64,000 nt of DNA from a bacterium. GTDB lineage: Bacteria; Cyanobacteriota; Vampirovibrionia; Vampirovibrionales; Vampirovibrionaceae. The notes beneath the pieces were generated by a model, which did not search any database, was not told where the DNA came from, and saw nothing but the letters and a program-made list of their open reading frames with translations. Both the position numbers and the translations under genes were made by a program. How positions within the stretch are numbered: position 1 is the first letter of the stretch; each line of letters opens with the position of its first letter. The stretch is taken from NCBI GenBank assembly GCA_030429585.1, contig JAUIEU010000001.1, forward strand, positions 1 through 64,000. The letters run 5' to 3'. Positions 40,068-49,395 of this stretch are shown here, one piece after another.

Positions 40068-41672
40068 ATGCCGACAATGACCCCTTATACCGATGAAGTG
40101 GCAAAGCGCCGCACCTTCGCCATCATTTCTCACCCGGATTCCGGGAAAACCACGTTGACTGAAAAGCTGTTGTTATATGGGGGCGTGGTTAATTTGGCTG
40201 GGGCTGTAGCGGCTAAAAAAAACCAGCGTTCCACCGCCTCTGACTGGATGGAGCTAGAGCGTCAGCGGGGTATTTCCGTTAGTTCTACCGTGCTTAATTT
40301 TGATTACAATGGTTACAAGGTTAATTTGTTAGATACCCCCGGCCACAAAGATTTTAGCGAAGATACCTACCGTACCTTAATGGCGGCTGATAGCGTGATT
40401 ATGCTGATTGATAACGCCAAGGGGGTGGAAACCCAAACCCGAAAACTGTTTGAAGTGTGCCGTCGCCGGGGGATTCCGCTGGTAACCTTTATTAACAAGA
40501 TGGATCGCTTTGGTAAGGAACCACTAGAGCTGATTGATGAGCTGGAAGAGATTTTTGGCTTACCGACCTATCCGTGTAATTGGCCGATTGGTTCTGGCAG
40601 TAACTTTCAGGGGGTGTATGACCGGCAAGAAAAAGAGCTTCATTTGTTCCAACGCACAGAGCATGGTAGCTACAAGGCGCCCCTTAAGGTAACGGATATC
40701 CATGATGAATCCTTAAAAGAGATTATCCCCCCGAATGAGTACACCCAATTTTTAGAAGAGCTAGAAATTTTGGATGGGGCAGGCCATGCCTACGATTATG
40801 ACGCGTACTTAGCCGGCACCCAAAACCCGGTGTTTTTTGGTAGCGCCGTCACTAACTTTGGCATTTCTCAGTTTTTGCACCACTTTTTACCCATGGCCCC
40901 GGCGCCTGGCCCCCGAGAAACACAAGCTAATGAGTGGATAGCGCCAGACGATAAGCATTTTACAGGCTATATTTTTAAAATACAGGCCAATATGGACCCA
41001 AAACACCGCGATTGTGTGGCTTTTTTGCGGGTATGCTCTGGCCGCTTTACCCGAGATATGTCGGTAAAGCACGTGCGCACGGGTAAAACCGTTCGGCTAA
41101 CCCACTCGTATAAAATTGTGGGGCAAGATAGAGAAACGGTGGATGACGGGTATGCTGGCGATATTGTGGGCTTTTCGTCTAATCGTGGGTTGTTTGCCAT
41201 TGGCGATACGGTAAGTGACGGGCCCAATGCCGAGTACGTGGCTATTCCACCCTTTCCGCCGGAAGTGTTTGCCACCCTTCGGAACAAAGATACCTCTAAA
41301 TACAAGCAATATACCAAGGGGCTAGAGCAACTTTCTTTGGAAGGGGCCATTCAAATCATTACCCTAAAAGATTCCATTGATCAGAACGCCACGGTGCTGG
41401 CAGCGGTAGGCCAGCTTCAGTTTGAAGTGGCCCAGTACCGGCTTGAATCGGAATACGGTGTGGCTACCGTAATGGAGCAGATGCCAGAGCTCACCCATGC
41501 ACGTTGGGTATCTGGCGAGTCGGAGGATGTGCAAGCCCTGCGGGGCATGAATGTTCAATCCGCAAAAGATAGCCAAGGCCGGTTAATGGCTTTGTTTAAG
41601 GGCGAATGGGCCATGGAATACACCATAAAACAACACCCAAAAATTGCTTTTCACACCGCCCCTATAAATTAA
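40068..41672 (+). CDS. prfC: Peptide chain release factor 3
   Basis: 534 residues, the usual RF3 length. GTPase motifs are G1 SHPDSGKTTLTEKLL near residue 22, the TSDWMELERQRGISVSSTVL switch region, G3 DTPGHKDF and G4 INKMD. The RF3 C-terminal domain is recognisable by VAAVGQLQFEVAQYRLESEY. It recycles RF1/RF2 from the ribosome after termination. Monocistronic, divergent from the rRNA methyltransferase gene. Confidence 0.97.
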   Translation: MPTMTPYTDEVAKRRTFAIISHPDSGKTTLTEKLLLYGGVVNLAGAVAAKKNQRSTASDWMELERQRGISVSSTVLNFDYNGYKVNLLDTPGHKDFSEDTYRTLMAADSVIMLIDNAKGVETQTRKLFEVCRRRGIPLVTFINKMDRFGKEPLELIDELEEIFGLPTYPCNWPIGSGSNFQGVYDRQEKELHLFQRTEHGSYKAPLKVTDIHDESLKEIIPPNEYTQFLEELEILDGAGHAYDYDAYLAGTQNPVFFGSAVTNFGISQFLHHFLPMAPAPGPRETQANEWIAPDDKHFTGYIFKIQANMDPKHRDCVAFLRVCSGRFTRDMSVKHVRTGKTVRLTHSYKIVGQDRETVDDGYAGDIVGFSSNRGLFAIGDTVSDGPNAEYVAIPPFPPEVFATLRNKDTSKYKQYTKGLEQLSLEGAIQIITLKDSIDQNATVLAAVGQLQFEVAQYRLESEYGVATVMEQMPELTHARWVSGESEDVQALRGMNVQSAKDSQGRLMALFKGEWAMEYTIKQHPKIAFHTAPIN

Positions 41673-41781
41673 TGCTGGCGTGTAGTGTCGGCGGATACTA
41701 ATTTTGGTAAGCATCCGTTTTTGATAATCCTCGTATACTAAGCCGTTCTTGGCGCGCTACTCGGGCTTGGCTTGTGAGAAT

Positions 41782-42705
41782 TTAGGTGGATTGTTTGTTT
41801 CGCATCAATTTTTTGCCAAACGTAATGATTTTGGCGATTAAAAAGCCAAGTAATAGCCCAAAGAGGCCACAGACGGTGACTTTGGCAAACCAGCCGATTA
41901 GAGGGTTATGAAAACGAAGTTCTAGGTCAGCAAGCCAGTGGTAAAAGGGGCTAATGCCATGAGCAATAATTTCAGCACCGACCCATAGCATGGCCGCTGT
42001 ACCGATATAGCCTAATATTGTTAAAAAACCAGGCATGGTTGTAATAAGTTGTCGGCCAAAGGATTTTATGGCTTTGTTTGGATGATTTTCGGCTAGGTGG
42101 AGTCCAATATCATCCACTTTTACGACAACAGCCACAAACCCATAGACAGCGACAGTAATTAATAGCCCAACACATAATAAAATAACGAGTTGATTGATAA
42201 AAGGTTCGGTTGTCACGGTTGAGTAGGTGATAGCGACAATCTCAGCAGACAAGATAAAATCTGTTGTTACCGCACTTTTTATGCGGATTTTCTCTAGCTC
42301 ATCTGGGGTAATCGATTCTAAATCGTCATAATGGTTGGCTTTGTGGTGCGGTTTAAAAAGGCTGTGAACCTTTTCATACCCTTCCAGGCAAAGGTAAGCG
42401 CCCCCTAACATTAGCAGTGGTGTTAGTGCCCAAGGGGCTAGCCAGCTTAACGCTAAAATAAAAGGTGTTAGCACCAGCAGCTTGTTTACCAACGATTGGC
42501 GAGCAATATGCCAGATAATGACCAGTTCACGGGCTGGGTCCAGCCCTACGACATATTTGGGCGTCACTGCAGCGTCATCAATAATAATGCCAGACACTTT
42601 ACTGCTGGTTTTTGCTATTTGGGTTGGAATATCATCCAAGCTAGCGGCGGATGCTTTTACGAGCGCCGCTACATCATCGAGTAATGCTAATAGTCCTGTC
42701 GCCAT
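41782..42705 (-). CDS. DUF808 family membrane protein
   Basis: 307 residues. The N-terminus ATGLLALLDDVAALVKASAA is diagnostic for the DUF808/YedI family, as are SKVSGIIIDDAAVTPKYVVG and LGGAYLCLEGYEKV. Six to seven membrane helices lie between about 75 and 295. Family function is unknown. It is the last core gene before the tRNA-Phe-associated element. Confidence 0.9.
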   Translation of the reverse strand: MATGLLALLDDVAALVKASAASLDDIPTQIAKTSSKVSGIIIDDAAVTPKYVVGLDPARELVIIWHIARQSLVNKLLVLTPFILALSWLAPWALTPLLMLGGAYLCLEGYEKVHSLFKPHHKANHYDDLESITPDELEKIRIKSAVTTDFILSAEIVAITYSTVTTEPFINQLVILLCVGLLITVAVYGFVAVVVKVDDIGLHLAENHPNKAIKSFGRQLITTMPGFLTILGYIGTAAMLWVGAEIIAHGISPFYHWLADLELRFHNPLIGWFAKVTVCGLFGLLLGFLIAKIITFGKKLMRNKQST

Positions 42706-42775
42706 CTTGATTAGGTACTCTTATAAAAGGTAATGGAGTGTTTGCCTAACCGCCATTTAGATGGGTGGCTCAAAG

Positions 42776-42820
42776 TGGTGGCACCTCACAGAATCGAACT
42801 GTGGACACGAGGATTTTCAG
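42776..42820 (-). other. tRNA-Phe 3' fragment: attachment site of element C
   Basis: On the minus strand it reads anticodon loop CTGAAAA (GAA, Phe) at 42820-42814, anticodon 3' stem, variable loop, a perfect T arm (CACAG/CTGTG), acceptor strand AGGTGCC, discriminator A and CCA (42778-42776). Beyond 42820 the expected 5' stem is absent, so the 5' half is missing. This is the end left when an element inserts into the 3' half of a tRNA; the intact tRNA-Phe should lie right of the window. Confidence 0.8.
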
Positions 42821-42845
42821 TTCAGAGCTGCAATTTTCGGTAAAA

Positions 42846-42962
42846 ATGTCACCAAACGCCTTTATTTTATGTCACCTGAGGCTTCCCGTCCATATATAAA
42901 AGCAAACCAGATAAGGTTTTTAAAGGTTTCTATTTCTCAGTCAGGTGACACTTAGGTGACAT
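42846..42962. promoter_or_regulatory. Four ATGTCACC motifs in two inverted pairs next to the attachment site
   Basis: ATGTCACC at 42846-42853 and 42869-42877 face AGGTGACA at 42943-42950 and 42954-42962. The spacing and inverted layout next to the tRNA fragment suggest recombinase arm or excisionase sites. Confidence 0.45.
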
Positions 42963-43753
42963 TATTCAACACTACTTTGCCCAGAATAGACCGTAAATGA
43001 GTACTCATCGGTCACGGAGCGGGCATTTTCTGGCTTAATAGTCTTGACTCGAACAAGATTAGTGATTTGTTTGTTCTTCTCATATTGCTCTTGGATAAAG
43101 GCTTTAAAGATTGCAGTCACTTCTTGGGGGTTACTTTTATTACGACTTAACTGGCGACGAATTTTGTTTTTGATTCTCTTCCACTTTTGATAGCAACACC
43201 CTTCTGCATGCTCCTTCGGGTTTGGAGTAGAGGGGCAACCATCAAGGTGGCAATATTTGAGGTTTGGGCCAAAGTGTTTCCCACGACTATCGTGATCAAG
43301 TCTTCCGCAGTAGTGACATTGGTTATAAGGCATAGAGTACCTAGGGTTTAGAAAATAGCGAATGATGCTATCCCAATCATAAAAACTTATATTCCGCCTC
43401 AACTCTTCTTCAAAAGTATGGGGAAACATCTCAAATAAATTGAGGCCCATCACCTGGGCATAGGTCCATTGAAGCGCCTTATAATCACAGGCTGATACAA
43501 CAGATAGCGTTGTTTTCTGCTCTCTGAGTAGGTGGATATTAATGATTTGTGCCACATGCTTTTGCTGAACTTCGTTTAGGTCCAACCATGGATTCACAAA
43601 GCGTGAGTGAAACTCCGAGATCGTCAAGCCTAATTCGTTATAAAAGGGCGTAGGGTCAGCACGGTGAGTTTCAATAATTTCGGGTAATGCGGAGTGACCA
43701 CCCGTTAAATAATCGAGGAAGCCTTCAAAGGTGTTTCGGAGGTACGGAAACAT
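42962..43753 (-). CDS. Cys/His-rich protein of unknown function at the end of element C
   Basis: 263 residues. An N-terminal helical region (MFPYLRNTFEGFLDYLTGGH) is followed at about 148-185 by a Cys/His cluster (CHYCGRLDHDS, YCHLDGCPS, EGCCYQKWKR) that probably binds one or two zinc ions, then a basic stretch (KRIKNKIRRQLSRNKSN). Zinc-binding plus basic residues suggests a nucleic-acid-binding regulator. It sits alone on the minus strand between the attachment site and the phage-type genes. Not recognised as a named family. Confidence 0.65.
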   Translation of the reverse strand: MFPYLRNTFEGFLDYLTGGHSALPEIIETHRADPTPFYNELGLTISEFHSRFVNPWLDLNEVQQKHVAQIINIHLLREQKTTLSVVSACDYKALQWTYAQVMGLNLFEMFPHTFEEELRRNISFYDWDSIIRYFLNPRYSMPYNQCHYCGRLDHDSRGKHFGPNLKYCHLDGCPSTPNPKEHAEGCCYQKWKRIKNKIRRQLSRNKSNPQEVTAIFKAFIQEQYEKNKQITNLVRVKTIKPENARSVTDEYSFTVYSGQSSVE

Positions 43754-43863
43754 TATTATTCACTTATATGTTGCTGTCGACAAATTAGTTTGATGTCAAT
43801 ATAGACGAACCATCACTAACTGTCATGATAGGAGGGTCCCTTTAAGAGTGTTGGAGCTATACC

Positions 43864-44925
43864 GTGTCGACACCACTGAAATATATTTTTAATGCTTTGC
43901 CACCCTATTTCGGTGGTAAGCGCCGTCTACTACCGTGGATTTTCAAGGCATTGGCTGGCCACATCCCAAAATCAGATTGGGATAAATACACTTTCCTAGA
44001 GGCCTTTACTGGCGCAGGCAGTGTCAGCTTATATGCAAAGGCTCTTGGATTTAAGGAAATCTATGTCAATGACTGGTCGGATCGATCTCAAATTGTGATT
44101 GACGGGTTGCTGTGTAATCAGAGCAAGATACTCACCCGCCAAGACCTACTCTGGCTTACCCAGCCCTTACCCAAAGGTGTTGAATCCCGTATTCAAAAGG
44201 CTTGGTCGCCGACAGTGTTTTCGTCTCGCCATGTGGAAGCACTGGATCGAATTTGGTACTGGAGCCAGCAAAAACAAGATGTTGTTAAACGCAACCTAGG
44301 ATTGCTACTACTTTGGCATTTGACGGTCCAGTCGGTGTGTATGGGTACATCCATTAATAAAGGGAATCGTCCGTATGCTGAAACGCTGGATGGTCTTCGC
44401 GACTGGCAAGACTTACCCGCCAAGCGCTTTGCAGATGGCAGTTTTACCAAGCTGTTATTGTCTCGTTGGTCACCACTCACACGACTGCAACACCGAATTA
44501 ACAAAGGAGTGTTTGGTGGCGTGCCTGTCAGGGGGCATCAGCTGGATGCTACTGAGTTTGTTTCAGCGGTCCAAGGGGACATTCTATACCTGGACCCGCC
44601 TTACCCCGGTACGTTGTCCTACGAAACATCTTTAAAAACTCTAGATGATGTCTTAATGGGGCCTCACGCCAGAACGGATGTGCCGAAATCACCGTTTACC
44701 CAAGACGTGAAAAGTCTTTGCCCCTTGTTAGATGCCGCCCAACATATCCCTGTTTGGATCTTGTCGTATGGCAACCACGCCATTGATATCGATGGTCTCG
44801 TTGATTTGGTGCGGTCAGTGGCCCCCAAACGCCATGTTCAAGGCTACGTTCGTACATATCGCCACATGAGCCACGTGTCCCAACGAACTGCCAATGAGGA
44901 ATTATTGGTAATTGCCACAGACTAA
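43864..44925 (+). CDS. D12-class N6-adenine DNA methyltransferase
   Basis: 353 residues from a GTG start with TTGGAG before it. Dam/D12 family motifs are PPYFGGKRRLLPWIFKAL (motif X), FLEAFTGAGSVSLYAK (SAM-binding motif I) and ILYLDPPYPGT (catalytic DPPY). It transfers a methyl group to adenine N6, probably to protect element DNA or mark it for packaging. No cognate restriction gene is adjacent. First gene of the phage-like transcript. Confidence 0.88.
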   Translation: MSTPLKYIFNALPPYFGGKRRLLPWIFKALAGHIPKSDWDKYTFLEAFTGAGSVSLYAKALGFKEIYVNDWSDRSQIVIDGLLCNQSKILTRQDLLWLTQPLPKGVESRIQKAWSPTVFSSRHVEALDRIWYWSQQKQDVVKRNLGLLLLWHLTVQSVCMGTSINKGNRPYAETLDGLRDWQDLPAKRFADGSFTKLLLSRWSPLTRLQHRINKGVFGGVPVRGHQLDATEFVSAVQGDILYLDPPYPGTLSYETSLKTLDDVLMGPHARTDVPKSPFTQDVKSLCPLLDAAQHIPVWILSYGNHAIDIDGLVDLVRSVAPKRHVQGYVRTYRHMSHVSQRTANEELLVIATD

Positions 44926-44958
44926 CTGTTATTAACCATACCGGAGAGAGAGCCCCCC

Positions 44959-45582
44959 ATGACCTTAAAAGAATTACCTTTGTCGTCGTTAAGTGACGAT
45001 CCTCGCAATCCCAATGTTTGTTCAAAGGAAACCTTGGCCAAATTAGAGGCCAATATTACTCGGACGGGACTGTGCCCACCGCTAATCGTTCGTCCAAAGC
45101 CAAAGAAAAAGAATCAATATATTGTGATCGATGGTCATCATCGGAAGCAGGTATTGAAAAAACTGGGTTGGAAAAAGGTTCCGTGCCAGGTTTGGGAGGT
45201 TAGTGACACTGATGCACAGCTGGCGCTAGCTACCTTAAACCGATTGCATGGTACGGATATCCCTAAAAAGCGTGCCGAGTTATTGGTGTCGCTGACAAAA
45301 GCCCTCCCCATCGATGAACTGGTTAGTCTAATCCCGGAAAGCAAAGATGAGATCGAAGACATGCTCCAGTGGATGGCAGTGGATGAAGAAAAACTGCAAA
45401 CAGCGTTAAACGCAGAAATCCAAAAAGAGCAATCTGAACTCCCCATCCCGTACTCGTTTTTAATCCCCGTTGGCGATAAGCCCACCATCGATGAGGCACT
45501 CGATAAATACAATCATGGCCCTGACCGGGGTTCCACGTTAGTTCATATCTGTAAAACCCTTTTAGAGGTTCATGATGACTAG
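44959..45582 (+). CDS. ParB-like nuclease-domain protein
   Basis: 207 residues. The N-terminal 90 residues are a ParB/Srx fold: LPLSSLSDDPRNPN, LEANITRTGLCPPLIVRPKP and VIDGHHRKQVLKKLGWKKVP, with GHHR in place of the usual GERR. The rest is helical. Such proteins commonly precede terminase genes in phages and may act on DNA or in packaging. Its end overlaps the next start by 11 bp. Confidence 0.8.
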   Translation: MTLKELPLSSLSDDPRNPNVCSKETLAKLEANITRTGLCPPLIVRPKPKKKNQYIVIDGHHRKQVLKKLGWKKVPCQVWEVSDTDAQLALATLNRLHGTDIPKKRAELLVSLTKALPIDELVSLIPESKDEIEDMLQWMAVDEEKLQTALNAEIQKEQSELPIPYSFLIPVGDKPTIDEALDKYNHGPDRGSTLVHICKTLLEVHDD

Positions 45583-45994
45583 CCAACAGGATAAAGCGAA
45601 GCGTATCGACACCCTAATGAACCTCAAGGCTCAAGGGCATAGCTATAACAAACTGGTTGCCGTTGCCACAAAAGCGTGGGGTGTTTCACCACGACAAGCC
45701 AAGCGGTACTTGCGTGATGTGGCCCAAATGGAACGCGACCTTGTTTCTATCGATACTGGTGATTTTTGGGGAGCAACCATGAATCAGCTAGAACGGCTGC
45801 GTGCTAAGGCGTTACAGGATGGTAAGCCGGAACTTGCCCTCCGTATTAAGGCTGAGCAACGAAAAGCCCGTGACCAATACATTAAAGAGAGAAAAGGCAC
45901 CCTTCATGCGTCATCAAACGACCCAGATAACATTGACCCGAGCACAATTGACGCCTTGCTGGCAGCAATTGAAGCAGACGAACCAGCATCGTGA
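45572..45994 (+). CDS. Terminase small subunit-like HTH protein
   Basis: 140 residues. The N-terminus SQQDKAKRIDTLMNLKAQGH, then KAWGVSPRQAKRYLRDV, is a helix-turn-helix as in small terminases that recognise the packaging site. A long helix (MNQLERLRAKALQDGKPELA) for oligomerisation and an acidic tail follow. The assignment rests on the HTH, size and position directly before the large terminase gene. Confidence 0.7.
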   Translation: MMTSQQDKAKRIDTLMNLKAQGHSYNKLVAVATKAWGVSPRQAKRYLRDVAQMERDLVSIDTGDFWGATMNQLERLRAKALQDGKPELALRIKAEQRKARDQYIKERKGTLHASSNDPDNIDPSTIDALLAAIEADEPAS

Positions 45995-46016
45995 CCCTAA
46001 ATTACTACGGTGGTTT

Positions 46017-47579
46017 GTGACCCAACGGGCCTACTGGGATATGGCCTTTTTTGCCCGGACGTTTTTCCCACATCTGTGCCAATACCCATTTTCATCCATG
46101 CACCAAGATTTCTTTAACGCTGAAGGTGATCCTGCGGCTCGTGGGCGGCGAGAGGCCATTGCCGCTCCCCGTGGTAATGCCAAAACCACCATTAAGCTCC
46201 ATATCAAGGCGCTACATGCCATCGTGTATGGATACGAGCCGTTTATTTTGATTCTGGGCCACTCCCAAGACGAATCAAAGGAAAAATCGTTGGCGATTTT
46301 GGATGAACTCGAAAGCAATACTCATTTAATCAGCGTCTTTGGTGATTTGGCACCTCGTCGTGGGTCGAACAAGGGTCCTAGCAAGTGGGGCCAAAAGAAT
46401 TTCATTACTCAAAACGGAATTCGGGTCATGGCCAAATCACGAGGAGGTCAGGTTCGCGGGACTCGCCAAGGCGGTAACCGCCCATCACTGATCCTTTGCG
46501 ATGATGTGGAGTCCTTGGATGGTGTTTTATCACCTGAACAACGGCATAAAACGCGAGATTTCTTCTTTAAAGATATTATTAAAGCGGGGCAGGTAGATGG
46601 CTCAACGAATGTCATCGTGATCGGCACTTGTCTTCATCCCGAATCACTATTATCCGAGTTGTTAGTTTCCCCGACATTTAACAGCAGTAAGTATCAGTCG
46701 ATACTTTCACCAGCGAGCGATAAAGAGCATTGGGACGAGTGGAAGAATATTTATACTCAATTGGATAACCACAACCGGAAAGAAGACGCTCATGCGTACT
46801 TTCTGAAACATAAAGCAGAAATGTTAGCAGGAGCCAAGGTTCTTTGGCCTGAGGTTGAGCCCTACTATGAATTGATGGTAATGAAGCTCGAAGGTGGCGA
46901 GGCAAGCTTTAATTCAGAGAAACAAAACGATCCGTATGATCCAGAGCGGCAGTTGTTTAATATGAACAAAGCCAGACGCTGCAAAGTAATAATGAAAGAC
47001 GGGGTATTTGAAGAAATTCAACCCCACGATTCCCCGCTTCGCATTCTTCATCATACCTGCGAAATCATTGCGTTTCATGATCCAGCACTCGGCAAAAAGG
47101 CAAACCAATCTTCCGAACCCGATTATGCCGCTATTGTGGTCGTTGCTAAAGACCCAAACGGCTATTTGTACTGCCTGGATGCCTATATCGCCAAGGACCC
47201 ACCCAGTAAGCAAATAGAAGCGGCATTTCGCCTCGGAAAAAAATGGCGTATTGACCGTTTATACTTGGAAGAAAACTGTTTCCAACATCTACTTAAAAGT
47301 GATTACGATGACGCTCAACAGCGCCATCCTGATACCTGGCTTCGTGTCAGTGGAGTTACCCAGACAGAAAATAAATATAAGCGGATATCTACCCTTGAGC
47401 CGGATATCAGTAACGGATTTCTGAAGTTTAATGACGACCTAAACCCGAAACTGATTGAACAACTTACTCAATTTCCTACCGGTTATGACGACGGCCCCGA
47501 TGCTTTGGAAGGGGCAGTACGGCAATTACGGTCTCGCTTCGACAGAGCACGTTCTGAACCGCCGTGGAAAGCGCAGTAG
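46017..47579 (+). CDS. Phage terminase large subunit
   Basis: About 520 residues from a GTG at 46017; the ATG at 46041 or a TTG at 45969 are alternatives. The frame is open back to 45801, but that part shadows the small subunit gene. The ATPase domain has Walker A-like AAPRGNAKTTIKL and Walker B SLILCDDVES. The RNase H-like nuclease has IIAFHDPALGKK (first metal Asp), DRLYLEENCFQ and YDDGPDALEGAVRQL (last Asp pair). It packages DNA into a procapsid. No portal or capsid gene follows, so packaging would need a helper phage or the gene is a relic. Confidence 0.88.
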   Translation: MTQRAYWDMAFFARTFFPHLCQYPFSSMHQDFFNAEGDPAARGRREAIAAPRGNAKTTIKLHIKALHAIVYGYEPFILILGHSQDESKEKSLAILDELESNTHLISVFGDLAPRRGSNKGPSKWGQKNFITQNGIRVMAKSRGGQVRGTRQGGNRPSLILCDDVESLDGVLSPEQRHKTRDFFFKDIIKAGQVDGSTNVIVIGTCLHPESLLSELLVSPTFNSSKYQSILSPASDKEHWDEWKNIYTQLDNHNRKEDAHAYFLKHKAEMLAGAKVLWPEVEPYYELMVMKLEGGEASFNSEKQNDPYDPERQLFNMNKARRCKVIMKDGVFEEIQPHDSPLRILHHTCEIIAFHDPALGKKANQSSEPDYAAIVVVAKDPNGYLYCLDAYIAKDPPSKQIEAAFRLGKKWRIDRLYLEENCFQHLLKSDYDDAQQRHPDTWLRVSGVTQTENKYKRISTLEPDISNGFLKFNDDLNPKLIEQLTQFPTGYDDGPDALEGAVRQLRSRFDRARSEPPWKAQ

Positions 47580-47677
47580 CCGTGTGTGTTCAAGTGATAC
47601 AAAACGGCTAAAACGACTCGCTATTTCACTCAAAACGAGTGATGAATGGTGATAACGAATCAAGCCAAGGAGATTAA

Positions 47678-47911
47678 TTGATGACAAGCAAAGCCATTAC
47701 CCCCGAGAACCAACATCATCTTACCCACATTCAACAACTCGTCGCCCAACGATTGATGCAGTTAGGTGAGCTTGGCAAAGAGCTCAACAATCCGCCAGAC
47801 GATGATAACGATCTCTGGATGTTGGGGGTATTATCCTCTACCGAGCATGTAATGGGGGAAATCAGTACCTTACAAAAGGCGGCGTTAATTTTCTTGCGGG
47901 AGAGCGTTTAA
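47678..47911 (+). CDS. Small helical protein after the terminase
   Basis: 77 residues with ribosome site AAGGAG. Mostly one amphipathic helix (LTHIQQLVAQRLMQLGELGK) and an acidic turn with DDDNDLW, then a second helix. No known motif. Its stop overlaps the next start (TAATG), so both are translated together. Confidence 0.6.
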   Translation: MMTSKAITPENQHHLTHIQQLVAQRLMQLGELGKELNNPPDDDNDLWMLGVLSSTEHVMGEISTLQKAALIFLRESV

Positions 47912-48090
47912 TGCTCCCCGATGACTTAGCCACCCATATCGCCCAGAAGATACTCTTTATCCCCACGCTGGAACGACGAGACCGGGACCAGCTCGATTTT
48001 AACGAGGTATCGGTCTGGCAACTCCGAAAAGCCCTCAATATGGCCTATGAGGCAGGCGTGAAGGCTGCTAAGACGTCAAAAGAGGGGTAG
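47911..48090 (+). CDS. Small protein coupled to the preceding gene
   Basis: 59 residues, MLPDDLATHIAQKILFIPTL onward, ending AAKTSKEG. Start ATG overlaps the previous stop by one base. The segment SVWQLRKALNMAYEAGVKAA looks like a short phage regulatory helix pair. Its last 15 bp overlap, tail to tail, the end of the secreted protein gene on the other strand. Confidence 0.55.
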   Translation: MLPDDLATHIAQKILFIPTLERRDRDQLDFNEVSVWQLRKALNMAYEAGVKAAKTSKEG

Positions 48091-49395
48091 AAAGCGCTGG
48101 AGGAACTGAACGCCCTGTTGGATGGTCTGCCGGCTTCGCTGTTGGTTCGCCCACTGTTGTTGTGCCGCTTGAGACCGCTGGAGCTGCTGATTGGCCGCTT
48201 GCTGTTGTTGGTCACGAAGGCTGACGGTATTCATGGCATCGGGAGAAGTGCAAAACCAGCGGGTCAACTGCTCATCCGATGACCCTGGCTTAATATTGGC
48301 CTGGTCGGCACAATTCACCCTTACTTGTGACGGTTCGGAATGATGGCCGAACATATTGGCGGATGTGACCCAAGCCGTATATTCTACGGGTGGCCCACTG
48401 CCTGCCACCATGAGCGGTTTCTTTTGCACCGTTTGGGTATCGACTAACACCGCATTACCCCGATAGGTAAAGGCATGGACCCAGCGTTGTGGGTCTAGCT
48501 GGCGTGGCGTAAACAGACTCTGATAAATCTCCTCAATGGTTGGATCTGGATTATCTTGAACCAGTTTTTCTAACGTTGGCCAGTATTCGGTTAAAAAGAC
48601 GTTTTTGCCTGCCTTGTAGCCTAAGTAATCATGGGCCATGTGAAGCTCCATGGTATTTTTCGGTGTGGTTAAATACGCGGCATATTGTCCGTTCTCCGCA
48701 CTTTCAATGGCATAGACCGCGCTTTCTAGCTGGCAGTGGTTGGTTTGCTGGCATTGATGGATATCGGCTATAACGGCTTTAATAATAGCTTTAATGCCTT
48801 TGGGGAAGGTACTCGCATGATACGCTTGCTCGGACTTGGTAAGCGAATCGGTTTCTTTCTTTTGGGCAGGTTTCTCTTTCCACGGCGTTGGATTTTCCGG
48901 TCGTGGGTCACGGGGAGCGTGTCCTCGAACTGTTGCAACTGCTGTGTCCCGGTTCCATTCAGAGATGCCGTATCCATCTGCGCTGTACCCTTTAACACTA
49001 GCACCTTCGGGCAGGTTATAATGGGCACACTCCACTTCTTTGAGTTGGTGAACGGTGCGAATCCCCAGTAACGATCGGTATTGAGTGGTCCCATCGTATA
49101 CGCCACAGACAGGCACGGGTAGCAGGCTGTCATCTACGCGTTTTGTAGATGTTTTCAGCATAAAAAGGTTGGGTCCACTATTATACCCATTAATATGAAT
49201 CAATAAGCCATTGACGGTATTCTGGTTAACCTGAAGATAAGGTCCTTTGGCGAGAATATAGGCTTTGCCAACGGAGAGCGATTTTCCTGCCAGTATGACA
49301 GATGAAGCAAGGACTGGTTCAAGCGTTGGTTTAGCCGCATAGGCAGGCCTGAGGGAAAGAGACAGAAAAACAAAAGCAAATATTAGTTGTTTCAT
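48076..49395 (-). CDS. Secreted protein of unknown function, Gln-rich tail
   Basis: 439 residues with a signal peptide (MKQLIFAFVFLSLSLRPAYA). Two Cys pairs in the middle (CGVYDG/VECAHYN and CQQTNHCQLE) could be disulfides in an oxidising compartment. The C-terminal 60 residues are extremely Gln-rich (QQQQAANQQLQRSQAAQQQW), then a hydrophobic end (FLQRFLPLF). No catalytic motif found. It follows the small anchored protein gene without a gap, downstream of a structured leader with an attenuator-like terminator. Confidence 0.7.
   Translation of the reverse strand: MKQLIFAFVFLSLSLRPAYAAKPTLEPVLASSVILAGKSLSVGKAYILAKGPYLQVNQNTVNGLLIHINGYNSGPNLFMLKTSTKRVDDSLLPVPVCGVYDGTTQYRSLLGIRTVHQLKEVECAHYNLPEGASVKGYSADGYGISEWNRDTAVATVRGHAPRDPRPENPTPWKEKPAQKKETDSLTKSEQAYHASTFPKGIKAIIKAVIADIHQCQQTNHCQLESAVYAIESAENGQYAAYLTTPKNTMELHMAHDYLGYKAGKNVFLTEYWPTLEKLVQDNPDPTIEEIYQSLFTPRQLDPQRWVHAFTYRGNAVLVDTQTVQKKPLMVAGSGPPVEYTAWVTSANMFGHHSEPSQVRVNCADQANIKPGSSDEQLTRWFCTSPDAMNTVSLRDQQQQAANQQLQRSQAAQQQWANQQRSRQTIQQGVQFLQRFLPLF

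Noticed and set aside
42776..42860. Functional tRNA-Phe gene
   Set aside because: Only the 3' half folds; the 5' acceptor, D arm and 5' anticodon stem are absent.
45801..46016. Extended N-terminus of the large terminase
   Set aside because: It overlaps 194 bp of the small-subunit gene and the peptide looks like frame shadow.
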